Assembly: GCF_001442805.1 (NCBI RefSeq)
Contig: NZ_CP011131.1
Location: 1,426,001 to 1,490,000, forward strand
Direction of reading: 5' to 3'
Source of the DNA: Lysobacter gummosus
Lineage (GTDB): Bacteria; Pseudomonadota; Gammaproteobacteria; Xanthomonadales; Xanthomonadaceae
Length of the DNA stretch: 64,000 nucleotides
Shown: one piece after another, positions 28,881 to 37,423 of the stretch
Layout: the number at the start of each line of letters is the position of its first letter
Position numbering within the stretch: the first letter of the stretch is position 1
Translations under genes and position numbers: made by a program
Notes under the pieces: model-generated
The model's input: the letters and a program-made list of their open reading frames with translations, nothing else
Told to the model about the DNA's origin: nothing
The model's database searches: none

Positions 28881-29153
28881 CGCCAAGCAGCGCCGATGCC
28901 ACTTGCGCTCACGATCGACCACCGCAGTTCAGCTGACCTTTGTCATCCCGCAACCATGCGACGGCCTGAACATCCAGTCCCCAAGGCTGCGATGCACGCC
29001 GGCCGCCGAGGGTTGCCATGACTAACGCCATTTAGCGAACGACCGTCACGCCGCTAGTCTGCGCGTCGTCGCGGTGCCGTATGCCGCGACTCGTGACCGG
29101 CCGCGCAGGGGATGCGCCGCCGGTGCGATTCATCCGCAGCACGGGGCCGCACC

Positions 29154-31406
29154 ATGCGCAACAACCTGATCACTTGCATGTCCGCGGTTTGCGCCGCATT
29201 CGCCGCGCCCTGCGCGCACGCGCTGGACATCGACGGCCGCATCGATCCGCAGGAGTGGAGCCAGGCCCAGCGCATCCAGGAGTTCCGCCTGACACAGCCG
29301 TTGTCGCGCGAGCCGGCCTCGCAGCCGACCGAGGCCTGGCTGATGGCCACGCCGCAAGGCCTGGCGGTCGCGTTCCGCAATCACCAGCCCGCCGGCGTGC
29401 CGCGCCTGCGCCAGCATACCCAGCGCGACGGCGACGGCACCGTCGACCGGGTCAACCTGTACGTGGACTTCGACGGCGACGGCCGCGCCGGCTACAACTT
29501 CACCGTGACCCTGGCCAACAGCATCACCGACGCCACCATCACCAGCGAAAACCTGTTCGGCAACGATTGGGACGGCGACTGGCGCCATGCCACCAGCGAG
29601 GACGAGGAAGGCTGGTCGGCCGAGATGCTGATTCCCTGGCACATCGCGCCGATGCGCCAGCGCGAAGGCATGCGCACGCTAGGCATCCAACTGGACCGGG
29701 TGATCGCCTCCACCGGCGAGCGCACCTCGTGGCCCGCAGTGCACTACACCCAAGCGCGCTATCTGTCGGCGTTCAACCGCATCGAAGTACCGGCCTACAA
29801 ACAATCGCTGCTGGCGATCACGCCCTACGTGGTCGGCGTGCAGGACGCGGTGCGCCACGACAGCGACTTCGACGGCGGCGTGGACCTGTTCTGGAAGCCC
29901 AGCGGCAAGTTCCAGCTCAGCGCGACCTTGAATCCGGATTTCGGCCAGGTCGAAAGCGACGAACTCACCGTCAACTTCAGCGCCACGGAAACCTTCAACA
30001 GCGACAAGCGGCCGTTCTTCACCGAGAACCAGAGCTTCTTCGACGTGCAGTTCGGCTCGTACAACAACTACAGCCGGCTGATCTACACCCGCCGCGTCGG
30101 CGGGCCGGCCGACGACGGCGATGGTTCGGGCGATGTCACCGCCGCGGTCAAGCTCAACGGCAGCGCGGGCGGATTCAACTACGGCGTGTTCGCGGCGAGC
30201 GAAGGCGACGAAGCCGGCCGCGACTTCTACGCCGCCCGGGTGACCCGCGACTTCGCCCAACTGGGCCTGGGCGCGATGGTCACGCGGGTGGAGCGGCCAT
30301 GGCTGGACCGCGACGCCAACGTGTACGAATTCGATCAGCGCTGGACCCCGAACGCGCAGTGGGCGATCCGCAGCGCCGTGGTCGCTTCCGACGTGCAGCA
30401 GGCCGGCCGCAGCTTCCGCGACAGCGGCGGGCAGATCCGCATCGACTACGACATGGGCCGCGGCTGGCGCCAGCAACTGTACGGCCTGCATCTGGGCCGC
30501 GATCTGATGCTCAACGACTTCGGCTATCTGGAACGCAACAACTTCAACTACCTGCGCTACGACCTGGGCCGGCGCGTCACCGATCTGCCGGCCGATTCGG
30601 CCTACGCCGGGCACGACTGGCACTACGCGGTATCGCGCCGCTACAGCGACGATGGCGTGCATATCGCCGACGCCTTCGCGGTCAACCGCCGCAGCGACAC
30701 CCGCGACGGCGGCCGCGAGTTCATCGAGGCGGCGGTGTGGGGCCGCGGCCACGACGATCTGATCACGCGCGGCCACGGCGTGCTGCGGGTGCCGGAGAAG
30801 ATGTTCCTGACCTACGAGCGCCTGCGCCCGCGCAAGGGCGAGAGCCCGTGGTCGCTGTACACCGAGGCCGGCTACAGCGCCGATGGCCTGGGCGGCATCG
30901 ACGAAGGCAAGCTGAGCCTGTATCTGGAGCCGAACTATCAGTACAGCGACCGCCTGCTGCTGTTCGCCGGCATCGAGTACAGCCACAACCCCGACTGGCT
31001 GCTGTGGCGCGGCGACAATCGCGTCGCAACCTTCCGCTCCGACCTGCTCAGCCTCAACGCCGGCCTGCAGTGGTTCATCGACGACAAGCAGGAACTGCGC
31101 GTGCGCCTGGAGACCATCGGCGTGGATGCGCGGACCCGGCAGGCCTATCGGGTCGGCAGCGATGGCCGCGCGCTGGTGGTCGCGGAAGAGGTTCCGGACT
31201 TCAGCCTGCGCAATCTGGGGTTCCAGGTTCGTTATCGTTATGAACTGGCGCCGCTGTCGTATCTGTATGTCGCCTATGTGCGTGGCGGCGAGATGTTCGA
31301 AGAGGGCATGCAGGAGCACAACGTGGGGCGGCAGTTCAGCGATGCCTTCGATCTGCGCGACAGCGAGCAGTTGCTGGTGAAGTTGTCGTATCGGTTCGAG
31401 ATTTGA
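29154..31406 (+). CDS. DUF5916 / CBM9-like outer-membrane protein
   Basis: A 750-residue exported protein. Signal peptide 1-23 (MRNNLITCM... ending CAHA), then a carbohydrate-binding CBM9-like domain (about 24-210: LDIDGRIDPQEWSQA, NLYVDFDGDGRAGYNFTV, GWSAEMLIPW). A DUF5916 beta-barrel-like region follows, with NPDFGQVESDELTVNFSATE, the KRPFFTENQSFF segment and a final aromatic ending YRFEI. Members are abundant in xanthomonads and Bacteroidetes. They may be outer-membrane channels or binding proteins for glycans or peptides, but the function is unproven. The 29154 ATG starts the signal peptide; an upstream frame to 29112 is not needed. Confidence 0.85.
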   Translation: MRNNLITCMSAVCAAFAAPCAHALDIDGRIDPQEWSQAQRIQEFRLTQPLSREPASQPTEAWLMATPQGLAVAFRNHQPAGVPRLRQHTQRDGDGTVDRVNLYVDFDGDGRAGYNFTVTLANSITDATITSENLFGNDWDGDWRHATSEDEEGWSAEMLIPWHIAPMRQREGMRTLGIQLDRVIASTGERTSWPAVHYTQARYLSAFNRIEVPAYKQSLLAITPYVVGVQDAVRHDSDFDGGVDLFWKPSGKFQLSATLNPDFGQVESDELTVNFSATETFNSDKRPFFTENQSFFDVQFGSYNNYSRLIYTRRVGGPADDGDGSGDVTAAVKLNGSAGGFNYGVFAASEGDEAGRDFYAARVTRDFAQLGLGAMVTRVERPWLDRDANVYEFDQRWTPNAQWAIRSAVVASDVQQAGRSFRDSGGQIRIDYDMGRGWRQQLYGLHLGRDLMLNDFGYLERNNFNYLRYDLGRRVTDLPADSAYAGHDWHYAVSRRYSDDGVHIADAFAVNRRSDTRDGGREFIEAAVWGRGHDDLITRGHGVLRVPEKMFLTYERLRPRKGESPWSLYTEAGYSADGLGGIDEGKLSLYLEPNYQYSDRLLLFAGIEYSHNPDWLLWRGDNRVATFRSDLLSLNAGLQWFIDDKQELRVRLETIGVDARTRQAYRVGSDGRALVVAEEVPDFSLRNLGFQVRYRYELAPLSYLYVAYVRGGEMFEEGMQEHNVGRQFSDAFDLRDSEQLLVKLSYRFEI

Positions 31407-31436
31407 TGAGGTTGCGGTGCCGCGATCTGAAAGGAA

Positions 31437-31470
31437 AGCATCGGGGCTTCAGCCCCGATGCTCTCTTTTC
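31437..31470 (+). terminator. Terminator built from a repeat half-unit
   Basis: A 12-bp perfect stem agcatcggggct / agccccgatgct with a 2-base centre (tc), followed by ctctctttt. It starts 31 bp after the DUF5916 stop. The stem is the core of the repeat family at 9303-9386, so here the repeat appears to be used as a terminator. Confidence 0.75.
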
Positions 31471-31541
31471 AGAAGAAGACGCAACCCGGAAATAACCACC
31501 ACTCAAACTTCGCCCGCCCATGCGGGCAGCGCCGCCGCGGC

Positions 31542-33605
31542 TCAATCCTTCCGCCACTCCACCCCAAAATAAACCGCCCGCCCGTCGCCCGGCAGAAAAT
31601 TACGCCCATCCAACCCGCGCGCATCGGCGATCACATTGGTGCTGGCGATCCACTTCTTGTCGGCGAGATTGCGCGCATCGGCGAACCAGCTCCACTGCGA
31701 GGCGATCGGGCCGCCCACGCGTAGCCCCGCGATGGTGTAGCCCGGAGCCTTGAAGCTGTTCGCGTGGTCGATGTAGTAATCCTGCGGCGTCCATTCCACG
31801 CTGGGCGCGATATACAAACGCGGGTCGGGTTGCCAGCGCAGTTCCGCGCGCAGTTGCTGGGGCGGGACGCCGGCCAGGTCGTTATCGCCGTGGACGCGGT
31901 CGCCGTCGAATCGGAAATCGTTGTAGAGATAGTTCGCGGACAAAGTGAAATCGCCGGCGAATTTCCAGCCCAGGCCCAGTTCGATGCCCTGATGCAAGGT
32001 ACGCCCGGCGTTGATGGTGCCGAGCGGATTGCCGTTGCCGTCGCTGAGCGAAAGCAGCTCGCCCTTGACCCGGGCGCGATACAGGGCGACATCCAGCGAC
32101 AAGGCATCGCCATTCAGGCGAAGACCGATCTCGCCGCTGTCGGCGCGCTGCTTGTCCACCGGGGTGATGCCCGGCCCGCCGCTGAGTTCGCCGAAGCTCG
32201 GCGGTTCCAGGCTGCGGCTGAGGTTGGCGTACAACTGTGCGTGCTCATCGATTACATGGCGCAGACCGAGCTTGGGGCTGATACCGGAATAATCCGCATC
32301 GAAGCTTTCGTCGCGGGCGCCGGCGATCAACAGATCGCGCGAACGTCGTTGCGAGCGCAGCGCTTGCGCGCCCACGGACACCACCCACTGCGGGTTCAAC
32401 CAAGTCTGGTTTTCGGCGTAGAGCTTGCTGTTGCGCGCGCGCTGATCGAAGCGGTTGCTGGGCGCGCCGGCGTGGCCGGCGATATTGAAATAGCGTTCGT
32501 CGTCGGTATCGCCTTGAGCGACAGCGGCGCCGACGATCAGCACGTTGCGCAGGCCCAACCACTGGGATTCGCCGCGCCAGCGCAGGTCGATGCCGTAATC
32601 ACGGCTGTCCTGGCGCAGCACTTGAAATATCGGATGATCCAGCGACTTGTCCGCGTAATACGCCGACAGCGTCAGCGTGTCGCCCGGCGATGGCGACCAG
32701 GCGAGTTTGCCCGCGACGCGGTCGAGTCGGTAATCGCGGCGCTGGTTCAGGGCGATATTGCCCGGCGCGGCCAGGCGCGGATCGCGGCGCGATTCGGCCC
32801 GGGTCAGATTGCCGGGCAGAGCCGAGCGCGTATCGACATGGGTGAGGTAGACGCGTCCATCGAGGCTGTCGCTGAAGCGATAGCCGGCGTTGGCGAACAA
32901 GCGATAGTTCTCCTGCTCGGCGTGATCGCGATAACCGTCCTGGCGCAAGCCGCTGAGGCTGAGGTAACCATCGGCCCGCCCGGATACGCCGGCCACGGCG
33001 ATCTGGCCGCGCCGGTAGCCGAAGTGGCCGGCTTCGGCGCGCACGGTCAGTGGCGCGGCGTCGTAGCCGGTGGGCGAGACGAAGTTGATCGCGCCGCCGA
33101 GCGTGGCCGCGCCGAATTCCAACGCGTTGGCGCCGCGATACACCTCGATGTAGCGCGCCGACAGCGGTTCGACCGCCTGGAAATCGAAGCCGCCGTCGGC
33201 GAGGTTGAGCGGGCTGCCGTCCTGCAGCAACTCCAGGCCGCGGCCGTGGAAGATGCGTTGCAATCCGGAACCGCGAATCGACAGCCGCGCTTCCTCCGCG
33301 CCGAAGCGCGGCTGCACGAACACGCCGGCCGCATAACCCAGTGCATCGGTGAGCGTGCCGACGCGGCGGTCGCGATAGGCCTCGGCATCGATCAGTCCGG
33401 TCGCGCCGGCGCGTTGGTCCAGACGCATGCGCGCTTGCTGCAGCGTCTCCACCGCGCGCGAAGGTTCGGAGCGGCCGTGCACGCGCACGGTGGCGAGGGT
33501 CTTGGCGCCGTCGCTGGCCGGCTGCGCAGGTGATTGAGCGTGAGCGGTGCAGACGGAAACGACGGCGAACGCGAGCAAGGCGGGACGAAGTGTGACGGCG
33601 CGCAT
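31542..33605 (-). CDS. TonB-dependent receptor (FecA/FyuA-like), ligand unknown
   Basis: A 687-residue outer-membrane receptor. Signal peptide 1-23 (ending CTAHA), plug domain with LTDALGYAAGVFVQPRFG, RLSIRGSGLQR and GAATLGGAINFVSPTG, then barrel. The C terminus FGVEWRKD does not end in Phe. It resembles receptors annotated for ferric citrate or similar complexes; the ligand cannot be read. It is solitary, convergent with the DUF5916 gene and divergent from nothing regulatory nearby, with the EamA exporter gene upstream in the same orientation. A GGAAG motif precedes the ATG at 33605. The extra frame to 33779 lacks a signal peptide. Confidence 0.88.
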   Translation of the reverse strand: MRAVTLRPALLAFAVVSVCTAHAQSPAQPASDGAKTLATVRVHGRSEPSRAVETLQQARMRLDQRAGATGLIDAEAYRDRRVGTLTDALGYAAGVFVQPRFGAEEARLSIRGSGLQRIFHGRGLELLQDGSPLNLADGGFDFQAVEPLSARYIEVYRGANALEFGAATLGGAINFVSPTGYDAAPLTVRAEAGHFGYRRGQIAVAGVSGRADGYLSLSGLRQDGYRDHAEQENYRLFANAGYRFSDSLDGRVYLTHVDTRSALPGNLTRAESRRDPRLAAPGNIALNQRRDYRLDRVAGKLAWSPSPGDTLTLSAYYADKSLDHPIFQVLRQDSRDYGIDLRWRGESQWLGLRNVLIVGAAVAQGDTDDERYFNIAGHAGAPSNRFDQRARNSKLYAENQTWLNPQWVVSVGAQALRSQRRSRDLLIAGARDESFDADYSGISPKLGLRHVIDEHAQLYANLSRSLEPPSFGELSGGPGITPVDKQRADSGEIGLRLNGDALSLDVALYRARVKGELLSLSDGNGNPLGTINAGRTLHQGIELGLGWKFAGDFTLSANYLYNDFRFDGDRVHGDNDLAGVPPQQLRAELRWQPDPRLYIAPSVEWTPQDYYIDHANSFKAPGYTIAGLRVGGPIASQWSWFADARNLADKKWIASTNVIADARGLDGRNFLPGDGRAVYFGVEWRKD

Positions 33606-33807
33606 GGCGGCTTCCTTGCTTGAGAAGCCGGACAGGGTAGTGAGCGCGTTATCGCTCAGGGTGCGGCATAACGCCGCAGCGGCGGGACTGTCCGGCGCGC
33701 GCGCGATTTTGCGTAACGCACCTTGTAGTGCCGCTTGATTTTCGCGTCGTTCGTAATCGACGCGAACGCGGCGAGCCACGCGTCGCGATCGAATCGCGCG
33801 CCTGACT

Positions 33808-34782
33808 TCAGTGTGCGGAACCCGCCTGTGTATCAGGCAAGGCGACCGGCTTCACCCGCAATGCCCACACGACGCCGGCGATCAACAAGGCGATGCCGAG
33901 CAAGGTCAGCGGCTGCGGGAGGCGGCCGCGCAGGATGAAGGCGTAGGTCAGCGCGAACAAGGTTTCGAATACGATCAACTGCCCGGCCAGCGCGGTCGGC
34001 AAACGCTGGCTGGCTTCGTTCCAGCACAAGGTGCCGACCCACGATGCGAACAGGCCGATGGCGACCATCAGGGCGATGAAGAATCCCGGCCTGGGACCGA
34101 ACGGCATCGGGAAACTGTCGTGGCTGACGCCCATGTAAGCCCACAGGGCGATGTAGCCGATCAACGCCAACGGCAGCACAGCGATGCCTTGCGCGGTGGC
34201 CCAGGTGCGCGGGCTGCGGCCCGGATGCGCGCGCAGCCAATCGGCGTTGCGCAGCGGATACCAGGTCCAGCACGCGACCGCGCCGAAGGCGAGCAGGCCG
34301 CCGAGCGCGTAGCGGCCGATGTCGGCATTGGCGTCGGCGCGCAGCGCCTGCAATTCCACCTGGTTGACGCAGCCGATGCCGGCGGCGATCAGCAGCAGCG
34401 ACGGCGCCAGGCTCGCCCACGGCAGGCGGCCGTCGCGTCGCGCGTCGCGCAGGTTGGCGCTGATCGCGATCACCACCGGCAGGGTGCCGATGATCATCGT
34501 CGGCAACGGCCCGCCGGCGCGCTGGATCGCGCTGGCCAGGCACAGGTAGTAGAGCAGGTTGCCGATCGCCGCCAGTTTCAGCGCCTCGATCCAGTCCACG
34601 CGCGTCAGTTGCCGCAGCGCCTTGCGATCCAGCCACGCCAGCGGCAGGGCGATCAGGCCGAAGGCAAGGTAACGGCCGACCGATTGCAGCGCGGCCGGAT
34701 ACTCCGGCAACAGCAGCGGGCCGACGAAGACCAGTCCCCAGAGCAGGCCGGCGAGAAGAGCGTAGAGGGTTCCTAGCAGCAT
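33808..34782 (-). CDS. EamA/DMT-family metabolite exporter
   Basis: A 324-residue inner-membrane protein with about ten hydrophobic segments arranged as two EamA repeats, for example LLGTLYALLAGLLWGLVFVG at the start and PLTLLGIALLIAGVVWALRV at the end. GRYLAFGLIALPLAWLDR is typical. DMT transporters of this type export amino acids or other small metabolites; substrate unknown. The start could be the GTG at 34800, but the ATG at 34782 (MLLGTLYALL) fits the first helix. It is downstream of the AraC gene in the same orientation with a 58-bp gap, so the regulator may control it. Confidence 0.88.
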   Translation of the reverse strand: MLLGTLYALLAGLLWGLVFVGPLLLPEYPAALQSVGRYLAFGLIALPLAWLDRKALRQLTRVDWIEALKLAAIGNLLYYLCLASAIQRAGGPLPTMIIGTLPVVIAISANLRDARRDGRLPWASLAPSLLLIAAGIGCVNQVELQALRADANADIGRYALGGLLAFGAVACWTWYPLRNADWLRAHPGRSPRTWATAQGIAVLPLALIGYIALWAYMGVSHDSFPMPFGPRPGFFIALMVAIGLFASWVGTLCWNEASQRLPTALAGQLIVFETLFALTYAFILRGRLPQPLTLLGIALLIAGVVWALRVKPVALPDTQAGSAH

Positions 34783-34840
34783 GGCCGCAGCTTGCCGCAC
34801 CGGCGCGGCGCCGTCTTGTAGCAGATTGCGCTTTGCCGGC

Positions 34841-35668
34841 TCAGTCGCCGCGGATCTGCCTTTGGTAACGCGCGGGTGTGACGCCGTAGCGGCGCAGGAA
34901 GGCGCGGGTCAGATGCGCCTGATCGGTGAGGCCGGTGTCGGCGGCGATGCGCGCCGGGGCGATGCCGGCGGCGAGCAGGCGCTTGGCTTCGTGCAGGCGC
35001 AGCGCCATCAGCATCTGCTGCGGGGTGACGTGATGCTGGGCGCGGAAGCGGCGCAGGAAGTGGAACGGGCTCAGGCCGGCGACCGCGGCCAGTTCGTCCA
35101 GGGTGAGGCGATCGGCCAGATGCGCGCGCAGATAGTCGATGACCGGAGCGAATCGCGCGGCCGCCTCGTCGCGTACGCGGTGCGGGATGCGGGCATGGTC
35201 GCGGAATTCGATCAGCAGCGCGTACAGCTGGCTGTCGAACTCCAGCGGATCGCGCGCATGCCACAGCGAGTCCAGTCGTGCGCTGATGCGACGCGCGCGG
35301 ACCGGATCGTGGCGCACCGCGTCGTCGAACCACCAGCCGGCTTCGCCGGTGATTTCGGCGGCGGCGTCGGGATCGACATAGACCATGCGATAGCGCCAGC
35401 CGCCTTCGGTTTCGGCGCGGCCGGTGTGCAGCATGTCGGGATTCATCAGCACCAGCGAGTCCGGCGGCGCGAGGTGATCGCTGCCGCGGTAACGGAAGCG
35501 TTCGACCCCCGATTCGATCGCGCCCAGGCCGTAGGCCTCGTGGGTGTGCGGCTCGAACGCGTGGCGGACGATATGCGCGCGGTACAGCTCGACGCCCGGG
35601 CGATGCGCGGGCTGCCGGAATTGCGCGGCATCGAAGGCATCGACGAATTGGGCGGGCACGCCTTGCAT
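34841..35668 (-). CDS. AraC-family transcriptional regulator
   Basis: A 275-residue regulator with an N-terminal AraC-type cupin sensor (about 15-110; the HTHEAYGLGAIESG segment is diagnostic) and a C-terminal double helix-turn-helix (about 175-272: LTLDELAAVAGLSPFHFLRR and IAADTGLTDQAHLTRAFLRR). This pattern is common in regulators of adjacent DMT/LysE exporters. It lies 58 bp upstream of the EamA gene in the same orientation. The ATG at 35668 (MQGVPAQFVD) was chosen over a non-ATG start further upstream. Confidence 0.9.
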   Translation of the reverse strand: MQGVPAQFVDAFDAAQFRQPAHRPGVELYRAHIVRHAFEPHTHEAYGLGAIESGVERFRYRGSDHLAPPDSLVLMNPDMLHTGRAETEGGWRYRMVYVDPDAAAEITGEAGWWFDDAVRHDPVRARRISARLDSLWHARDPLEFDSQLYALLIEFRDHARIPHRVRDEAAARFAPVIDYLRAHLADRLTLDELAAVAGLSPFHFLRRFRAQHHVTPQQMLMALRLHEAKRLLAAGIAPARIAADTGLTDQAHLTRAFLRRYGVTPARYQRQIRGD

Positions 35669-35713
35669 AAGGCGAGTATCGCATGGGGCGGCGGCCACGT
35701 TCTGGTCCGTCGA

Positions 35714-36178
35714 TCAGCGATCCTCGGGCCGCAAGGTGCGCAGCGCCACCCAGGTGCGCGGCGTCATGATCTCGAACCAGCCCTCGCGCGCGGTGCGGCG
35801 GCCGAGCACGATCAGAGCGTGATCGCGCGTCAGCAACCAGCGCGCCCGCGCGGCCAGCGCCAGTTCGAGGAATTTCTGATCGTCGGCGTCGGCGCAGCGC
35901 GGCAAGGCGACGCCGTCGATGTCCTGCGGCGAATGCGCGTGCCCATGCAGCAATTCGTCGTAGTCGCGCAGGCACGCCGCGCGCATGGCCGGGTCGAGCG
36001 CGAGCTTGGGATAGTCGAGGATGCGCTGCCATTCTTCGCGGCAGGCGGTATCGGTGACCGCATGCAGCGAACCGTCGCGCAACGCCGCCAGCAACGGCGC
36101 CGCCGCCGGATCGCGGAAGGCGAACAGATCCAGGCAGACGTTGCTGTCCAGGACGATGCGCGGCGCGGAAGCGTTCAT
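35714..36178 (-). CDS. PIN-domain protein (putative toxin ribonuclease)
   Basis: A 154-residue PIN-like protein (PIN_3/COG1569 type). Acidic metal-site candidates are D11 in VLDSNVCLD, E49 in ACREEWQR, and the ADADDQKFLELALAARARWLLTRD segment (about 96-118) with two Asp. Such proteins are usually VapC-type toxins or RNA-processing nucleases. No recognised antitoxin lies next to it; a 36-codon ORF starting with GTG overlaps its start (ATGA) and could be the partner. It is divergent from the siderophore operon. Confidence 0.8.
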   Translation of the reverse strand: MNASAPRIVLDSNVCLDLFAFRDPAAAPLLAALRDGSLHAVTDTACREEWQRILDYPKLALDPAMRAACLRDYDELLHGHAHSPQDIDGVALPRCADADDQKFLELALAARARWLLTRDHALIVLGRRTAREGWFEIMTPRTWVALRTLRPEDR

Positions 36179-36285
36179 GCGTTGCGGTTGAGTGCGTGCA
36201 TCAAAGATCCTTCCGCGCGCGCGAACGGCGCGGCCGGTTCGGCTGCGTTGAGTACACGAGTCTTGCTGGGGATAGCGTTCGTCAC
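36175..36285 (-). CDS. Possible 36-residue ORF overlapping the PIN gene
   Basis: An open frame begins at a GTG (36285), preceded by GGAAG at about 10 nt, and ends with TGA overlapping the ATG of the PIN gene (ATGA). The product starts MTNAIPSKTRVLNAAEP and ends MHALNRNA. The overlap suggests translational coupling, as in toxin-antitoxin pairs, but the peptide is very short and has no recognised DNA-binding fold. It may be a leader peptide or chance. Confidence 0.3.
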   Translation of the reverse strand: MTNAIPSKTRVLNAAEPAAPFARAEGSLMHALNRNA

Positions 36286-36460
36286 GGTCGAGTTGCTTCC
36301 TTCATTGCGGACGACCCATTAGATACGGGCGACAAACGGGTCGCTATTTTACCCGCGAATCGTTACACGCTGCCGCTCGAAAAGGCCCGGATTCGCCAGG
36401 TCCTGGGGCAAGAAAGTGTCTGTATTCAATCGATTAGGCCATTTCGTGATGACGAACAGC

Positions 36461-36480
36461 AATTGCGACTCATTCGCATT
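36461..36480 (+). promoter_or_regulatory. Fur-box-like operator of the siderophore operon
   Basis: The sequence aattgcgactcattcgcatt has arms ttgcga / tcgcat around a short centre, similar to TGCGAAT-ATTCGCA type Fur boxes. It lies about 40-60 bp upstream of the first gene (36522) of the siderophore operon. Iron repression is expected for such an operon. The 236-bp gap from 36286 to 36521 holds no other recognised feature. Confidence 0.5.
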
Positions 36481-36521
36481 AACGATATGGTGCGACTCCC
36501 GCTCGCTCTGACGCCCCCGCC

Positions 36522-37250
36522 ATGAGCCGTTACATCGGATTGCTCAATTCGCTGCCCGCGCCGTTGCTGTGCGAAATGATCGGGCGCGCGGGTTACGACT
36601 TCATCGTGCTGGATCTGGAGCATCTGCTGGTGACTCCGGATCAGCTGCAGCATGCGATCCGCGCCTGCGAACTCGGCGGTTGCGAACCGTGGGTGCGGGT
36701 GCCGGAAGTGGACGTGAAACTGATCGGGCGGGTGCTGGATGCCGGCGCGAAAGGCATCGTCATTCCGCGTCTGGAAACTGTCGATGAGGCGATGCGCGCG
36801 GTAAGCGCGGCGCGTTTTCCTCCGCTGGGACGGCGCGGAATCACCGGCGGCCGGGTGACCGGCTTCGGCCAGATCGGGCTGAACGAATACATCAAGACCG
36901 CGAATCGCCAAATCCGCGTAATACCGATGATCGAAAGCGCCGCCGGCGTGGCGGCGCTGAGCGAGATTCTGGCCGTGCCGGGCATATCGATGGTGCTGGA
37001 AGGCGCGCTGGATCTCGCGCTCGATCTCGGCTTGGGGCCGAACCCGACGCACCCGGACGTATGGACGGCGCTGCAGCGCATCGCCGAGCGATGCCGCGCG
37101 GCCGGCGTTGCGTTCTGCGCCAATCCGCGCAACGACGAACAGCGCGAACACTGGGAAAAACAGGGCATTACATGGTGGCTGGCCGGTGAGGACCGTGGCG
37201 TTCTGCAAGCCGCGTTGCGCAATCACTTGAGCGTGCTGCGCAAGAACTGA
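36522..37250 (+). CDS. HpcH/HpaI-family aldolase (SbnG-like citrate synthase candidate)
   Basis: A 242-residue class II pyruvate-dependent aldolase fold protein. The signature YDFIVLDLEHLL (24-35) and the PRLETVDEA and IPMIESAAGVAAL segments carry the metal-binding Glu/Asp and active-site residues. In staphyloferrin B clusters the related SbnG makes citrate from oxaloacetate and acetyl-CoA for siderophore synthesis. Here the gene heads an operon whose next genes are NIS siderophore genes, so it may supply a dedicated citrate pool. This is inference; a simple aldolase remains possible. The gap to the next gene is 173 bp. Confidence 0.8.
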   Translation: MSRYIGLLNSLPAPLLCEMIGRAGYDFIVLDLEHLLVTPDQLQHAIRACELGGCEPWVRVPEVDVKLIGRVLDAGAKGIVIPRLETVDEAMRAVSAARFPPLGRRGITGGRVTGFGQIGLNEYIKTANRQIRVIPMIESAAGVAALSEILAVPGISMVLEGALDLALDLGLGPNPTHPDVWTALQRIAERCRAAGVAFCANPRNDEQREHWEKQGITWWLAGEDRGVLQAALRNHLSVLRKN

Positions 37251-37423
37251 CATCTCCCATCCGCGCAAGGAATTCGTGGCGATCGGGCATTCCAGACAGC
37301 GCCGGCTCGGTGTGGTGATCGGCCTTGTTTTGCTTTCCAGAAGGCTCGCTCGCGCTGAACAACCTGTTCGAACCGTATGCCGCGAATTCACTTCCTGACT
37401 TCTCCCCTCAAGGATCCGCATAA

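Noticed and set aside
33606..33779. N-terminal extension of the second TonB receptor or a separate upstream ORF
   Set aside because: The frame is open, but a good signal peptide and ribosome site begin at 33605, and receptors need an N-terminal signal.
37251..37423. Possible small gene between the aldolase and ATP-grasp genes
   Set aside because: No start with a plausible ribosome site and no coding pattern; treated as an intra-operon spacer.
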